From the NCBI GenBank assembly GCA_015680685.1, contig MNCI01035130.1:464240-528239 (forward strand): a stretch of DNA of 64,000 nt, written 5' to 3'. This document shows, in pieces, positions 11,700 through 24,473 of the stretch. The position numbers and the translations under genes are program-made. The stretch comes from Gnetum montanum (lineage: Eukaryota; Streptophyta; Gnetopsida; Gnetales; Gnetaceae). Numbering within the stretch: the stretch's first letter is position 1; each line of letters starts with the position of its first letter. The notes under the pieces are model-generated. The model had not been told where the DNA came from and ran no database searches. It saw only the letters and a program-made list of their open reading frames with translations.

Positions 11700-12406
11700 G
11701 CCTAGCATACGTGTAGGATGTTGGATGTTCAACCTATATATTATCATGGTTAGTAGTAATTGTTTTCATGAGAACAAAATCAAAACTATTTTCATCATGT
11801 TGCTAAATATATTTTCTCTCTCCTAGAAGGATGAAGGAAGCATTAAGTGAGCTTTTCTATCTCATTTTTTCAGCCATCATAAGAATCAAATCATGGATTC
11901 TATTAGGTTTAACAAAACTTCACATAGCCATTTTTTGAGCACCATTATCAAAATTCTAAGGTCTATCAAGAATTACATCAATACAATCTATTGGAAGTAC
12001 ATCACACTTCACAACATCTTGAAAACATTCAATTTTAAATTTCAAAGTACATTGCTTCCTCACCTCTTGGGAAAATTCTCTAGATAACCAATGCACCTTA
12101 TAGGGTTTTGGATAAGGATTAGTTGCTAAACCCAATCTAGTAATTACCATAAAAGAAATAATATTTTCTTGGGCTCCCCCATTAATTAAAACATAAATTC
12201 ATTTTCTAGTAAGCAAATAACCAGCCCCAATCTAAAACAATAGTTTTTTATTAGGATGATCTTTATTTACATTCCCCATAAATGCATAAGAATTTAATTT
12301 AGAAACATCCTTAATTTTTGAAGCATTAGGATTACTCCTCTAAAGAGCTTGGCTTGATGTCTCCTTCATCTCCATGGTATGCACATATTTGCCCTTGGCT
12401 ATCTTT
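11700..12406 (-). pseudogene. Ty3/gypsy protease region (host element)
   Basis: The minus frame around 12150-11940 carries a retropepsin-like block: INGGAQENIIS, RLGL, PYKVHWLSREF, CDVLP and, near the end, VILDRP. The family has Asp-Gly-Gly/Ser at the active site; here Asp reads as Asn (ING), so the protease is inactivated. Upstream frame pieces reach the insertion point of the Tat element at 12406, and the same reading frame is picked up in the gag zinc-knuckle region right of 33204. Confidence 0.75.
12402..12406. repeat. Probable target site duplication of the Tat element, left copy
   Basis: TCTTT lies before the left LTR and TCTTG at 33200-33204 after the right LTR, four of five bases identical. 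The host reading frame is continuous when one copy is removed, which supports this as the insertion site. Confidence 0.75.
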
Positions 12407-13927
12407 TGAAACACCACAAAATTTTGCATGTTATAACCAATCTTCATCATGTAGCATTCACCCCATGAAACCCAAGATAAAACTTCATTGTAAATGTGAA
12501 AATTGTAATCCACAATGGGCAATTTCACATACTTTATACTTTTGGAACTAACAAATGCCTCATAAGTGGGTGTTTAAAAATGACTTTTGGAATGCCAAAA
12601 AAATAATTTGATGGGTTTTATGGGTGGTATGCATTTTTCTATTCTAGAAACACCTCTAGAGAGTTAGATCTCACCTACCCCTAGTGTGGAAGAATGGTGG
12701 GTTTGGACATTTTTTTCCTTTCAATGCGGAAACTAAATGAACAACTTGGAATCTTTCTCTCTAGCTTGGAAACTTTTTTTTTGGCCTAGAAATTTTTCCC
12801 CTCAACATGGAAAATTCAATCCTCTAGCATGGAGGCCACAAGAAGCAAAATTCATCAATTCATGCACTTCAATGTTGATTAGCTAGTTCAACAAGCATGG
12901 TCAAGAGCTTAGCATGGAAGATTTATGTCCAGCATGGAAGGTGTGCCTCGGTTACTATTTATAGTAAACGAAATGGCCATGGAGGGAAGCACTTACTATG
13001 TATAGTAACCTCCCAAATTTAGATAGCCATCTCACCTAACTTTGGTAGCCAATTTGTGACAAAATCTCATCAAGTTTGTAGCAAAATTACATCAAATTTG
13101 TAGCCATTTCATAGCTAATTTGCAGCCAAATCATAGCCAATTTGTAGCCTCATTTATGGCCCCAAAAACCTACAAAAGCCAACTTCCAACACCATTTGGG
13201 GGTTGGACATTTGGGGAAAAAGTTTTTAGAATTTTTCAACAAGTTAAGCATTTTTTGTTTAAGTAAATTTCAAGCAACATGCATACACACAATTCCATAC
13301 TTAGGGCATTTTTAGGCACTCAAGAGCTCTTGCATGTTTCCATACTTGCATTCTCTTGAACCCCAGCTTGGAAGTAGTGAAGCCTTGAGATTTGGTGGAT
13401 TTTTGGTGTTAACACTATACTTTTGAGATTTTAAACCCATTGTGGAGCAACTTGGCATCCAAATATTCCACCTTTCTCAACCCCCCAGCAGCAATCCAAT
13501 TGGTAATTCCAAGGTTGTAGTAGCAAAGGAGGGTTTGATAATATCAAGAGTGGCGTGGCACCTAGATGGTGGAGTAGATTACCTTGGCTTCAATGAGCTT
13601 TGAACTCTCGAACAAGTGAACTCCATTTTTTGCTCATCCAAGCATCATTTGTACACATTTCTCTAACTTATTCTTTATTTTTTTCTTAATAAAGTTTTAA
13701 GTTTTAAGTTTTGTGTTCAAAGATAAATTTATTATTTGTGCATTATTTGGATCTATTCATATTTCCATGTTTTTCATCTCATAAGCTTCTAGTTGATCTA
13801 CTATATCAGCTAGGGTGCCTCGAATCCCATTTTTATTGTGGAGGACCTAGGGATTCGAGGTTGGGAAACTACTTGCACTAAGGATCCTTTGTTGTTGTTC
13901 TAGCAATCAAGGTTTTTAGTTGCAACA
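12407..13927 (+). repeat. Tat element, 5' LTR
   Basis: The LTR begins TGAAACACCACAAAATTTTG and ends TTGCAACA. It matches 31663-33199 throughout. Roughly one in ten bases differs over the first 160, so the insertion is older than the LARD-like element if rates are equal. This copy lacks about 70 bases that the 3' LTR has near 31830-31900. It holds several short runs like AGCATGGAAG and GTGTGGAA, also seen in the internal satellite. Confidence 0.88.
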
Positions 13928-13935
13928 GTTTTTCT

Positions 13936-13952
13936 TAGCACTAGAAGGAGGG
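13936..13952 (+). promoter_or_regulatory. Primer binding site of the Tat element, tRNA-Asn type
   Basis: TAGCACTAGAAGGAGGG agrees with the complement of the plant tRNA-Asn 3' end at 15 of 17 positions, both differences being G to A. It lies eight bases after the LTR end. Use of tRNA-Asn fits what is reported, as I recall, for Tat elements of Arabidopsis. Confidence 0.75.
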
Positions 13953-15110
13953 CCTTTGCCTAAATTCTATAATGAGATCTATTATTTTCATTTCCATTTG
14001 CAAGCTTTTCCTTAATTTTTTTGTAGTCAAAACCTTTGAGGAATCAACATTGGTCTTTCTCCTTCTATGACCAAAACTAGAGTGTGGAAGTTGCAGGTGG
14101 TTGGGTTGTGGCTTTTCACAACATTTGTTGTGAATTTTATGGTTCAAAACTAGCATTGATATCTTTCTCCCCCTATTGTTTTTTACTACTAAGATAATTT
14201 TCTCTAGTTTTTAAAGTGGATGGTTCAACTCATNNNNAGGCTAAGAAAATTAGCAACTAGCTAAAACCAATTTTAGTAGAAAAATACAACTTTTTACTTT
14301 GGTTTTCAGCCTTTTCCCCCATCAACATTTTGGTAGGAGGTGTGAAATTCCCATAATCTCACCCCCCTTCTTTCCCCTCCTCTACCATACCCAACATGGA
14401 AGTAGTTAGGAGGTGAGTGTTGGTGAAGTTTGAAACCAATTTTATAACCTGATATGATTTTGTAGCTAGTTAAAACCTATTTTCTAGTTAAAACTCCCAA
14501 GGAATCTAATGTTACTTTTACCCCCTTGTGGTAGAAACCTCACTGTGGAAGGTGTAGATGGTTTGGGTGGTGGAATTTCACACCATCTGTTGTGAATTCC
14601 TAGAGCAAATTTAGTGTGGAAGCCTTAATAAACCTTTAATTTTTGTTGCCATAATCTTTGCCACTAAACTAACATTGGTTTCCATACCAATCAAGTCTAC
14701 TTTTTCTTTCTTTTTAGTGAAAGTTGGTAACTTGTCAAAACCATCTTTGGAAACTACAAAATTTTCATTTTTGGTTTTCAAAATTTCCCCCCTCTCTCCA
14801 AAGTTGGAATAAGAAGGTGTGAGATTTCCATTATCTCACCCCCTTTCATTCCCCACCCCCCTCCCTCCCTACCATACCCAATGTAGAGGCACTAGTGAAG
14901 CCAACTTGGATGAGGTTTGAAATTAACGTTGCTAATATTCTATTTCTAGTAAAGGGGCAAACCCCACTTATCCTCCACTTACTAATTATAGTAAGTATAT
15001 CATTTTTTCCATTTTTATTTCCTCTATGAGTTTTTGAATTCCATTCACTAGAATTTACTCCTATCTTAACATTTATAGCCTATTCTTAAGCAATTCTCAG
15101 TACTATAACC
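13953..15110 (+). other. Tat leader with a diverged internal duplication and an N gap
   Basis: No coding is seen. Two diverged copies of about 400 bases lie about 470 bases apart. Anchors are GTGTGGAAGTTGCAGGTGG near 14081 and CTGTGGAAGGTGTAGATGG near 14542, and a C-rich ATCTCACCCCC tract near 14355 and again near 14835. Four N bases at 14234-14237 are an assembly gap. Upstream leader repeats of this kind are plausible packaging-region duplications, but function is unknown. Confidence 0.6.
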
Positions 15111-17060
15111 ATGCCTTTTCAAAAATCCACCAAATTACCATTCACCTCCACTCGTGAAGATCATAACCAAAAAGTCATGAGGGTGTATGATCCCAAAGAT
15201 CCTATAGTTGTTGAGTGTAGGTGATCTTTGAGAGTGAGGGGAGAGTACTGATTTTGTAGCCATTAATGAAGATCAGTATAACTTCATTTGTGCTAAAATA
15301 TAGGTAGGCATGTTAATTCTATGAATTGAAGTCAAGGCCAAAAGGGAGTTTGAGCTCATACACAGGGGTGGGAAAGAGTACATCCCTTTCCCATATGAAG
15401 AAATTCCACTTAACAATGTGTATTCTAACATCCTAGCCTAATTGATTACTGCAGAGAAAGAAGATGAGTAGCCTACCTTTAGAGAACAATAGGAAGAAGA
15501 GGATGAATTTAGGACAGAATCTATGCATGAAAACATCCTTGGAGGATTTTTCCAACAAAAATTCCCCAATGTCATAAAACCTTTTCCTAATGCCTTTATT
15601 TTCTTCATGGGCATGGTGCTAGCATCTTCCACTCCTTCATGACCTACTACAATAGATGCTATGCCGGTTGTAGCTACACATCACACTTAGTCAATGCCAT
15701 AAACAACAAACTATAATGCATCAATGCCATTTGCAACATAGCCTTGATATACTAAACCATCAATGGTGGCTTTTACCACCACAAATTTGTCAACTACTCA
15801 CATGGGGTTTGCCATGAGACCCCTACTAACACAAGGGTCACACATCGCATTTGTCCCATTTGTGCCTTAAGCACTAACACAAAAATATTTTTGTTTACTT
15901 GGCCCATAAGCCACAACCATAGCACAACCTTTTCCTTCTATCATGCAACCCATAATAAGGCCACAAGCCTCACAAAAAACATGAAAATCTTATGTAAAAG
16001 CCTTGCAAACTATGGGACCATTGCAAGGCTTATATCAAGCTTTTTAAATGATTCAAGACCTAATGGAGGAGTTGAAAAGGCTTAAAGCCTGTACCACCCA
16101 AACCATCAAGATTATGGAATTCTACTGGACAATCCCATAAGTCTTATAGTTCCACCCTTGACACTTGATCCTAGCATCCCCACTCCATAATTTAGTAAAT
16201 ATAATGGAGAAAGTGACCCTAATGATAACCTCATTACCTTTCAATTAGAATGTTTGCTCTTGTAGCCATGGCTTCATACCATCAGGAGGATTTTTCCTAT
16301 GTCTTTGATTGGAAAAGCACTCGATTGGTATCATGCATTACCTAGGGGGTTTATATCCTCTCTGGAAGACTTAGTAGCCCAATCTATTAACTGCTTCAAA
16401 TATAACTTGAAGGCTGGTACAATGCTTGACCAACTCATGAAGGTCAAGTAAGGGCCCTTAGAACTTGTACAAAAATTCATTCAGTGGTGGAATGGACTGT
16501 TGAATGAAATACCAGAGCCCATAGTTGAAGCCCACTTGTTAGCCATATTGAAGGGAGTAGTTAATGACTTCATCAAGTGTAAAATCGACTACCTTGATCC
16601 ATGGTCTCTTAGCCAAGCATTCTCACAAACTAAAAACATAGAGCATGCTACAAAGGCTAGTCATGATCCAGCCTATATATCATAAAAATTAACATACTCA
16701 AAGAGACAAGGAAAAGAACAGACAAAACAACACTATTATAGCAATTGTAACCAAAAAATCCAAGACTACAAACCAAGAGCTAAAGGTCAACCTACCCAAG
16801 GCCTCCACCAATGACCGTAATAACCAACCATCAACTTCTGGGACCATTACATCAACAAATAGACCTAACTTCAAAATGAAGGATATGTCTAAATAGACTA
16901 CATTGCCATTAAAACCATATGAGTTTCTAGACTAACTATTAAGAAGTGGGTGTATACGACATAAGCAAATGATTGAAGCTGCTCGAAAGAAACATGAGTG
17001 ACTATGTGAAATAGGAAAGGATCCCACTTTGGCAATGAAGGATGATCTGTAGTTGCCTAA
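15111..17060 (+). pseudogene. Tat gag polyprotein (capsid), degenerate
   Basis: I chose the ATG at 15111 because it opens a protein-like stretch (MPFQKSTKLPFTSTREDHNQ) after the leader. The capsid domain is best kept at about 16290-16690. It shows RIFPMSLIGKALDWYHALP, then FKYNLKAGTMLDQL, then LVQKFIQWWNGLLNEIPEP and LLAILKGVVNDF. This matches the plant retrotransposon gag pattern of Phe-Pro-X-Ser-Leu, Ala-X-X-Trp-Tyr and a final Phe-X-X-X-Trp block. Stops are frequent, mostly TAG/TAA replacing Gln codons. No clear CCHC knuckle is seen. Confidence 0.7.
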
Positions 17061-17960
17061 ATACTTCAAGTTAGACCATTTTTCCATTATCATCAACTAC
17101 TTAGTCATGATACAGACTTCTACCTTGCACTAAAGGATAAATTGCAAAGGATGATAGATAGGGGGAATTCTAATCCAGTTTGGCCACAAAACTAGTCAAT
17201 GAAGGTTTACAAAGACCCTTTGAATGTTAAATATCACTCCTATGTTATTTTAGCATTCAACATTGATGACAATCAGAGACTTTCAAGAGAACCATTTGTG
17301 ATCCAAGTACCCCTCTATAATGAAAAGGCTTATTTAGCTTCCCATAGCTCAAGACCTCCATTCATTATGAGCGTATCATCATGAATGCCTTCGAGGAAAC
17401 CTTTTATTATCAAGGTCTCTCAACCCAACACAATCTGAATAGCCATAGCCCAACTAGCTAGACAGTGACCCCTTGTGGTAGCCAATGCTATTTCCTCTTC
17501 CTTACAACCAATGGCTGACAACCAAAAAATTACAATCAACCAAAGCAATAAGCATAAGCATAAGATAACAAGGAAAATAAGTAGATGGAGACACAAAAGG
17601 AATTGGACCTACTAAAGCCCACTTCCATTTTAGCTATATATATGACCTCCTCTACCCATTCTTCTCCAACCAATGAGCCATAGGAGGAAACCAAAGCCCA
17701 TAAGCAAGACAACAAAGAAAAGCCATAATAGCCACATCCTAATGCTGAAGTATACATTTTGGAACACATGGAGGAAGTAAAGCACAACTAGTGTGACAAG
17801 CCCATTACTAATGAGAAAAACTTCCTTAGTAAAATGGACCAATTCAAGCAATCACTTAAGTAGAAAAATACAACCTTAAGCTTATTTGACCTAATCATGA
17901 CTTCCACCACACATTGTAAGGTGCTAGTCAAAATTTTGACCTCCATACTTATTACTGAGG
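17061..17960 (+). other. Gag-protease linker of the Tat element, decayed
   Basis: Only broken plus-strand frames without clear motifs are seen. A short frame at 17199-17384 reads YHSYVILAFNIDDNQRLSRE and may be spacer protein. Minus-strand frames here look like shadows of the A-rich plus strand. Confidence 0.45.
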
Positions 17961-18716
17961 ATATTCCTACTAATAAGGAAGCCATCCATGTAGTAATGAT
18001 TCCTTCATCACCATGGGAGGAGAAGTTAACATACTTAACATTCCACGATAGTGAAATTAAAGTCAATCCCTAGAAAGGCAAAGTGATGATAAGCCCTTTA
18101 TTCATAACCATACTGATAGGAAAATTTAAAATACATTGTATGCATGTTGATGATGGAGCTAAAACAAAGATCATCCCATGTACCATCGTTGAATGCTTGG
18201 GCTTATTTGAGCTAGTACAACCTACAACCATTATAGCTCTTAAGTCCTTCAATGAATCAAGGGTTATGATCAAGGGATCTATCTCCTTGGATTTTGTAGC
18301 TAGAGATCAATTTCCTACAACTACAAACTTCTTACTGGTGGAAGAGACACCTGAATTCAACTTGATCCTAAGAAGACCTTGGTTGGCTTAGTTAAAAGCT
18401 ATGTCCTCACCCATCCATCAAGAAATTCACCTTTCTTATGAGGGAGGTGAAATCATCATTCATGATGATAACGCAACTCACCTAGTTGTCAACAAGGTAG
18501 ACATAAAACAACGGCCTAAAGTGGAGCTTTAAGAAGAAGCTCCTAGCCACGAGGAGAAAAAGCCCAAGGTAGCCAATGATAGGCAATGGGATACATTATG
18601 GGATGAACTCCCTTTTAACATTGTAACCAAAGGGGATGGTGAATACAAACTTGTGCAGAGTAGGCCTTACTCACTCACTAATCTTGCAAAGATTAGGAAG
18701 AGTCTACACAAGTGAT
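17961..18716 (+). pseudogene. Tat protease (retropepsin-like)
   Basis: An open frame of 102 codons at 18083-18391 lies within a longer frame with few stops. It contains the active-site region CMHVDDGAKTKIIPCT, where Tat relatives have Asp-X-Gly-Ser, then LFELVQPTTIIALKSFN and the closing PEFNLILRRPWLA, which corresponds to the Ile-Leu-Gly-Arg-Pro-Trp signature with Gly changed to Arg. The coding tail runs to a TGA in SLHK, stop, at about 18716, after which coding stops for 9.3 kb. In Tat and Ogre elements RT would follow, either directly or after an intron. Confidence 0.75.
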
Positions 18717-18903
18717 GTTTACCTTAACCTTCTCATGCCTCTATGACCAGATGCAATAATAACCAAATAGCCTTATTTTTTTATTTTACAATTTATTATA
18801 TCTTTATTATTTTATGCACATAGCCTAAATTTATTTGCATTGTTACTTATTTGCTACAACCTTTCTTTATTTTTAATTATGTTTTAAACATTACTTTCAG
18901 ACT

Positions 18904-19020
18904 TGGCATGCTAAGGCCTAAAACTAGCACTATGTTCTGCTATGACCTTAAATTAGTATTATCATCTACTAAGATATTAAATTGGCACTATGGTTTGCTA
19001 AGACCTTAAACTGACAATGT
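18904..19020 (+). repeat. 29-bp tandem repeat, cluster 1 (four units)
   Basis: The unit is about CTAAGGCCTTAAACTAGCACTATGGTCTG. The CCTTAAACT-like core recurs with spacings of exactly 29, 29 and 29 bases. A further partial unit lies near 19056. The cluster follows the protease stop and precedes the antisense gene's 3' end. Confidence 0.85.
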
Positions 19021-19337
19021 AGCCACAATTGCATAGTATAACCTATGTTTGCGATGGCCTAAAACTAGAAAAAATTCCTTTTATTACCATATCTCTCATT
19101 GCTTATCCTATTATTGTATTGATTAGCCATTTGATTTTATAAAAAAAAAATGTTAACATAGCAATTTTCAACATTTACAACATATATGTATATAGCCAAA
19201 AAATAATAATAATAACAAAATATTCAAATTTAGAATTAAAATGTCCATTACATATAGCAATAATCACAATGTGTAGTAATGATGCCAAAGAATAACCATA
19301 GCCATCAACATGAAAATAAAAACAAATATCCAACAAG

Positions 19338-22300
19338 CTAATTTGAAGGAGGATATTGAGTGGCATTCGAAGGAGGAAGTGGTGGATCATTCCTACCCTG
19401 ACTACTGGGGTTGCTAATGTCTCCTAAGGTCTAAAATGCAACAACATATAGCCAATTAGTACCCAATAGCTAAAATCATAACTTAAAACAAAAACAAAAA
19501 CATAAAATATATCAAACTTGTGGAGAGTCCAGCTCCATTACTTCTAAGGGTAGATGGGGAAGGCCTTCCTCCAAGTGATAGAGGATCCAGTCCTCTATCA
19601 TGTTGACCTAGTCAACATCCCCAATATCAACACTAGAAAGGATGCTAGATATATTGATAAGAGTCCATGTAGGAGGCTCATGAGTAGTAGTAGCTATAGA
19701 GGTCTCACTTACAATTATGGTGATATGAAGAGTAGGGGATTACTCCACCTTGAGAGTACTTTCAAAAAGTCAATAAGAACACTCTACTTGGATCCCCTGA
19801 ATGAACAACTCTCTCTTGTGCTATTCAATTGACTCTTCCTTAAGACACTTTATGTAGGTCCCATAATCAACCTTATATTGATGCTTGTTGGCCTTTTTTG
19901 TCTTACTCCACTTGAAGATCCAAGTGTAGTGATCCTTCAAATCCTCAACCTTTTGGGAGATGAGGTCCATCTGGATAGATTGCTCCACCATCTCTTGTAG
20001 GACCACTACTTTATCTTGAACAACATGCTAGTAGCAGGTCCCTGTGATCTCCTTAGTTTGTAACTTCCCCGAGTTAGTCACTTGGGCTTCCACAAAGGCT
20101 TTATAGTCTTAGAGATCTCTTATCATGCCCTCCTACCTTTGAGTCTCTTCCCTCAAGGCTAAAAATTTCTTCCATAGGGATTTTTTGGACTTCTCTAGCT
20201 TCCATGAAGCTTTTGCACACAACATTAGTAAATTAGTGGTAGTGTCATATAGCTTTATGGGTACACTATAAATGTTAGAGGGAAGTGGAGGCAAGGAGTC
20301 TACCTCCATGTCTCTATTGGAGTTCCACTCCATAGATGGTATTGTACAAAGTATAAAATACAACCATAAGATAAAACCTAAGATAACCATAATGTAAATA
20401 AATCCTACAACTGAAGCACATAAAACAAAATCCTTATGTATCTCAAGTGTGACTTGTTGCAATCAATCAATGACATCCTTATCCATCCCATGCAGGAACT
20501 CCACTTTGTCTAGAGTCTCTACCCATGGTTTTAGACAAAACTCAAGGATGAGAGCTTACACTAGTGGCTCAAGAACTACTATACACATAACAATCATCAA
20601 AAGGTTAGGATGATAGCCAAAGAGAACTGATGAAATATAGTGAACATAGTGAGGCATAGGCATACTTGGCTCCTCCTCCTCTTCCTTCTTTGGAATGATG
20701 ATGGGAGAGGTACCTAGTACCACCTCACTAAACAATGCATCTAGATCATCTACACCAACATCGGCAAGTCTTTCAACCATAGGTTACTTTAGGAGTGCCT
20801 CTTTTGCACACCTTTGTTCTACCTCTACAGCACCTTGGGTTGCTATAACCTAATGGTCATCTACAACAATATTACATAGAAGACCAATTAACAGATAAAA
20901 TCCTAAAGTAGCCATAAAAATTTAAATCATAAAATAGCCAAATTTAAACAAAACATACCTGAAACTAATGTCTATGATGGCTTAAGCTTAAACTTAAGCT
21001 TCTTCAAGCTAGGTTGATCTCATGCTGGGGGTGCCTCCTCCATAGGACTCTTGATTTTCTCTCGCATGGGTTCTTCAGCCTTCATGCATCATTGTCTGGC
21101 ATCCTAAACACTAGTAGAAAATGAGAGGGGCTCATCATCATCAATATTGTTGGGAGACTCTTATTGCCTAACATCAAGATTCTTAGTTGTTATGGATAAT
21201 GTTTCATCCATTCCCTTTTGTGGGTTTTTGGCTTGTAGTATTGGATAAATGTGCTTTATCCAAGGCTTGGAAAGTTGGCTTGGGTCTTGAGAAACCCATC
21301 ATCCATTTTTATGCATCACCAAAAACTTTGCAAACCTCTTTAGATAACCTATGAAAAATGAAAAGTGCATATGGATTATCATAGAGGTGTCGACACAGAG
21401 TCTAAGGATCTTTTCTTAAAGCCCAATAGCCAAAGTAGTACCCCAATCAAATTTTATGCCCTTCATCAAGACCTTATTAAAGGTCCATCCTTATGCTAGG
21501 CATATTACTTTCTTTTGTGATAGTACTTTGGAAAATGCATGAGACCTAAATAACGGGTATGATTTCTTTGGATCAAGGTTCATGAAGCTATCCATCAAAA
21601 TTCTAAAGTGGCCCATGATGACACCAAGCCACTCTAGAACTTCCTTGTGATGACTTGATTTTCTCACTATCCTTGTGGGAACCTTTGGCCCATCAATAGG
21701 GATACCAAACAAGTCACAAAAGAGGCTAGCACCTACATCAATGTTCACTTTAACACCTTTGATTATGGTGCTAAAGTAACCAACCTCCTCATTTAATGAG
21801 TCAGTAACATGCAACATCTCCATAGTAGGGAGGGAAGGAATAGGATAAATACATCAAGCAAACTTGCACACTAGATGTTTGCTTGAACATATCAAAGTGC
21901 CTATCCCTTTAGCCACTCCTATGCTAATGTCACATCACCAAACTTCAAGATGACAATATGCTCATGACGTGAATGTGAAAGTGGTATAGTGACATCGGCT
22001 AGGGTGGAAGGTCCTACGAAGCAATGACCAAAGGTTAGCATCCATATGAGAAATTTAACAACCAAGAAAGTCAATAAAACACTTCTAGTCATAAAACACT
22101 ATAAACTATATGTTCACCTTGACTTTTCTTTTGAGGTATGGAGCTTCCAGCTATAAGGGTCCAATTTGTGCTATCGGCATCTACCCACCAGCTGTGCATT
22201 ATCCCATCATCCTTGCACTTCTTATATATAAGGTCAAACTTGATGGCATATTCATCAAAGTTACCTCTTAACTGTTGATACATAGTAGCTTTGATTTGAG

Positions 22301-24473
22301 GACTTTTGATGATTTCTTCTAAAGTAGTTTGAGCCATTGCTAGGATTTGATCATTTATGATCAAGCCCTGATCATTGACCTTGTACCTGCAAGAAGTTAT
22401 ATTAATGACATTAGGTAGGGTAATCAAGCCAAAACCATAAAAAAATTACAATAATCATGTTTACCCTTGTAGAAAATAAATGGTTTTAGGTGGGTTCTAG
22501 AATAATGTGTAGGTTCTATGTGCCACTATCAGAGTATTGTTAGTATTATACTAATTGTACTTGGGCATTGTCCAGATCTTTGAAAGGTAATGTGAACTTA
22601 TGGCATATGTTGGTCTCCCTGTAGTCTTAGGAACTAGCCTATCAGTAATATATCTGGTAATCAAGTCGGATGTATGAGGTAATAGGGTCTTCACAATGAT
22701 CCCAGGTACATCCATGGACAAGTGTGACCACAACATCACACTAAATTTCCTAAGGAGATAGGCAAGGAAGTCTCTTTCCCAAATCCAAAACCACCACAAA
22801 AGCTTCTCAAGAGGCATGTCATGTGGTGGAGTATTGGTCTTGGGATGACCAATGTAGCACAAAATGCCAACTAGCTTCACTATGATAAGTATAGGCCTCA
22901 AGAAGACCCTACATGAAACAAAACAAGACATTGTGCCCAAGTAGAATTTCTTAACAACTTAGACAAAACATCTAGTTGGAGGTGATATTAGCATCTATAA
23001 AAATATGTAAGGTGTTTTTCTAAATTAGTCTGTGTAATTTTACAAGAAAACATTATTACAACCTTGCATATCCTTGCATCATGACCAATTGGAATTTCTT
23101 TACAAATTTAGAGAAAACTTCCTAAGTTAGAGGTGAAATTAGCTTTTATAAAAAGCTCTTAGATGTTTATCTAAATTAGCTTAAGAAATTCCATAAAAGC
23201 ATTGTTACCATGTTTCATAGCCTTTATAGCCAAAACATTATAGCCAAAACTATGTCTTAGTCTAAATTATGCATGAATTTAGAAAAAAAAAACATTTAAA
23301 TTATGCATAAATTTGGAAAAAAGCAAGCATAAGCTTAGAAAAAGCATCTAAATTATAAAGGGCATGCATAAATTTGGGAAAAAAAAACCTCTAAGCTATG
23401 GACAAATTTAGGAAAAGCATGATAAACTTAGAAAAATCCATGAAGCCATAGTAAAAAATTATTTAAAATAAAAAAATCTTATACTCTTTTTAAAAAAGAA
23501 AAATTAAGCTTATCAACCACTTCTATTTTGGGCAGTGTACTACAACCATGAATTTTACCTTGATTCACATAGCCATAGCAAAAACTTCATAAAAATTTTG
23601 TTTTAAGTCCAATTGAAGTGATTCTACTTCTGTTGGAAAGCTAAAGTCAAAGCCTATGCAGCCATGAATAAAAAATTGGCAAAAACCATTGCCATTTTCT
23701 TATGAAAATTTCACAAATCTACATGAAATTAGAAAAGTGAAACAAACAACCTAACTATGCAACATTAGGAAAATAGCCATAACTTCCTCATTTCAAAGCC
23801 AAATTAAAGGAGACAACAACCATCAGAAAGATTAAACAAAGGGCTAAAGCCCCATAATATTTAATTTTACACATGTGGAGCCATTTTTCCAAGAAAAAAA
23901 AAATACAAAACCTTGCTTTCTTTTTCATAGCAAAACTTCAAAAATCTCAAAGCCTAAATTTCACATAGCCATTAAAATGGTCGAAATAGCCAAAACCATT
24001 AAAACCCATTTAATTCACATCAAAATAATGGAGTTGGATTTTTTTGAAATTTAATTTTAACAAATCCTAAGGCCTAGATCTAAAAAAAATGACCATACCC
24101 ACAAATTTTGAGAAAAAAGCACAAAATAGTAGGCCCTATTTTCAAAATCAAATTTTCAAAAGCTAAAGCAATAAAACAACTATAGATATGCATCGGAGGA
24201 GCCAAGCTAGGAGATGGAATTTCATCAAAAATTCCATTTTAATCCCTCTACTGGAGTATATTTGAAAAAATAGCCTCAACATCTAGAAAGAAAAATACTA
24301 GAAAAATCACAAAAAAGAAATGTAGAAATAGGTAGAATTGCCTAGCTTAGAGTAGTGACTGATGGGGTCTAAATGGAGATAGGCCTAGGCTCCTTTGAAA
24401 ACTCCTTGGAATGCTCATCCATCCTTTGGATCATAGGATTATTACTCTTTTCCCCTCTTTATTTGGATGCCAT
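19338..24473 (-). pseudogene. Antisense intron-containing gene inside the Tat element (unknown function)
   Basis: On the minus strand I find a gene model with phase-compatible junctions. Exon 1 starts at an ATG at 24473 (MASK, stop, RGEKSNNPMIQRMDEHSK). A U-rich stretch of about 1.4 kb follows. Exon 2 is 22908-22465, exon 3 22386-22118, exon 4 22013-20959, exon 5 starts 20860 and ends 19518, and the last exon is 19430-19338, ending at TAG after ATQYPPSN. Introns begin GT and end AG: GTAAAC..CTTGCAG, GTGAAC..TTCGTAG, GTATGT..TTGTAG and GTTTGA..TTTTAG. Exon 5 probably contains a further intron near 20.4 kb that reads as a false membrane segment. Exon 4 has VGYFSTIIKGVKVN and LFGIPIDGPKVPTR, loosely like the putative plant transposon protein domain carried by some Athila/Tat elements; exon 5 has an acidic run KKEEEEEP and a coiled-coil-like region. 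Several stops and one frameshift near 21.83 kb make this copy dead. Antisense extra genes are known in Tat relatives such as maize Grande; whether this one is homologous is untested. Confidence 0.7.
22909..24330 (-). other. Putative long U-rich first intron of the antisense gene
   Basis: The plus strand is very A-rich here, so the antisense transcript would be U-rich, which is typical of plant introns. It ends in TTTTGTTTCATGTAG, a good acceptor, at 22909. I could not fix the donor. No coding or other element is seen. Confidence 0.5.

Noticed and set aside
17536-18273. Minus-strand frames opposite Tat gag and protease
   Set aside because: They mirror the plus-strand coding of the gag-protease region and have no motif of their own.
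20330-20462. Membrane protein segment in the minus frame (FIYIMVILGFILWLYFILC)
   Set aside because: It interrupts an otherwise hydrophilic exon, is U-rich on that strand and lies where an intron is likely.
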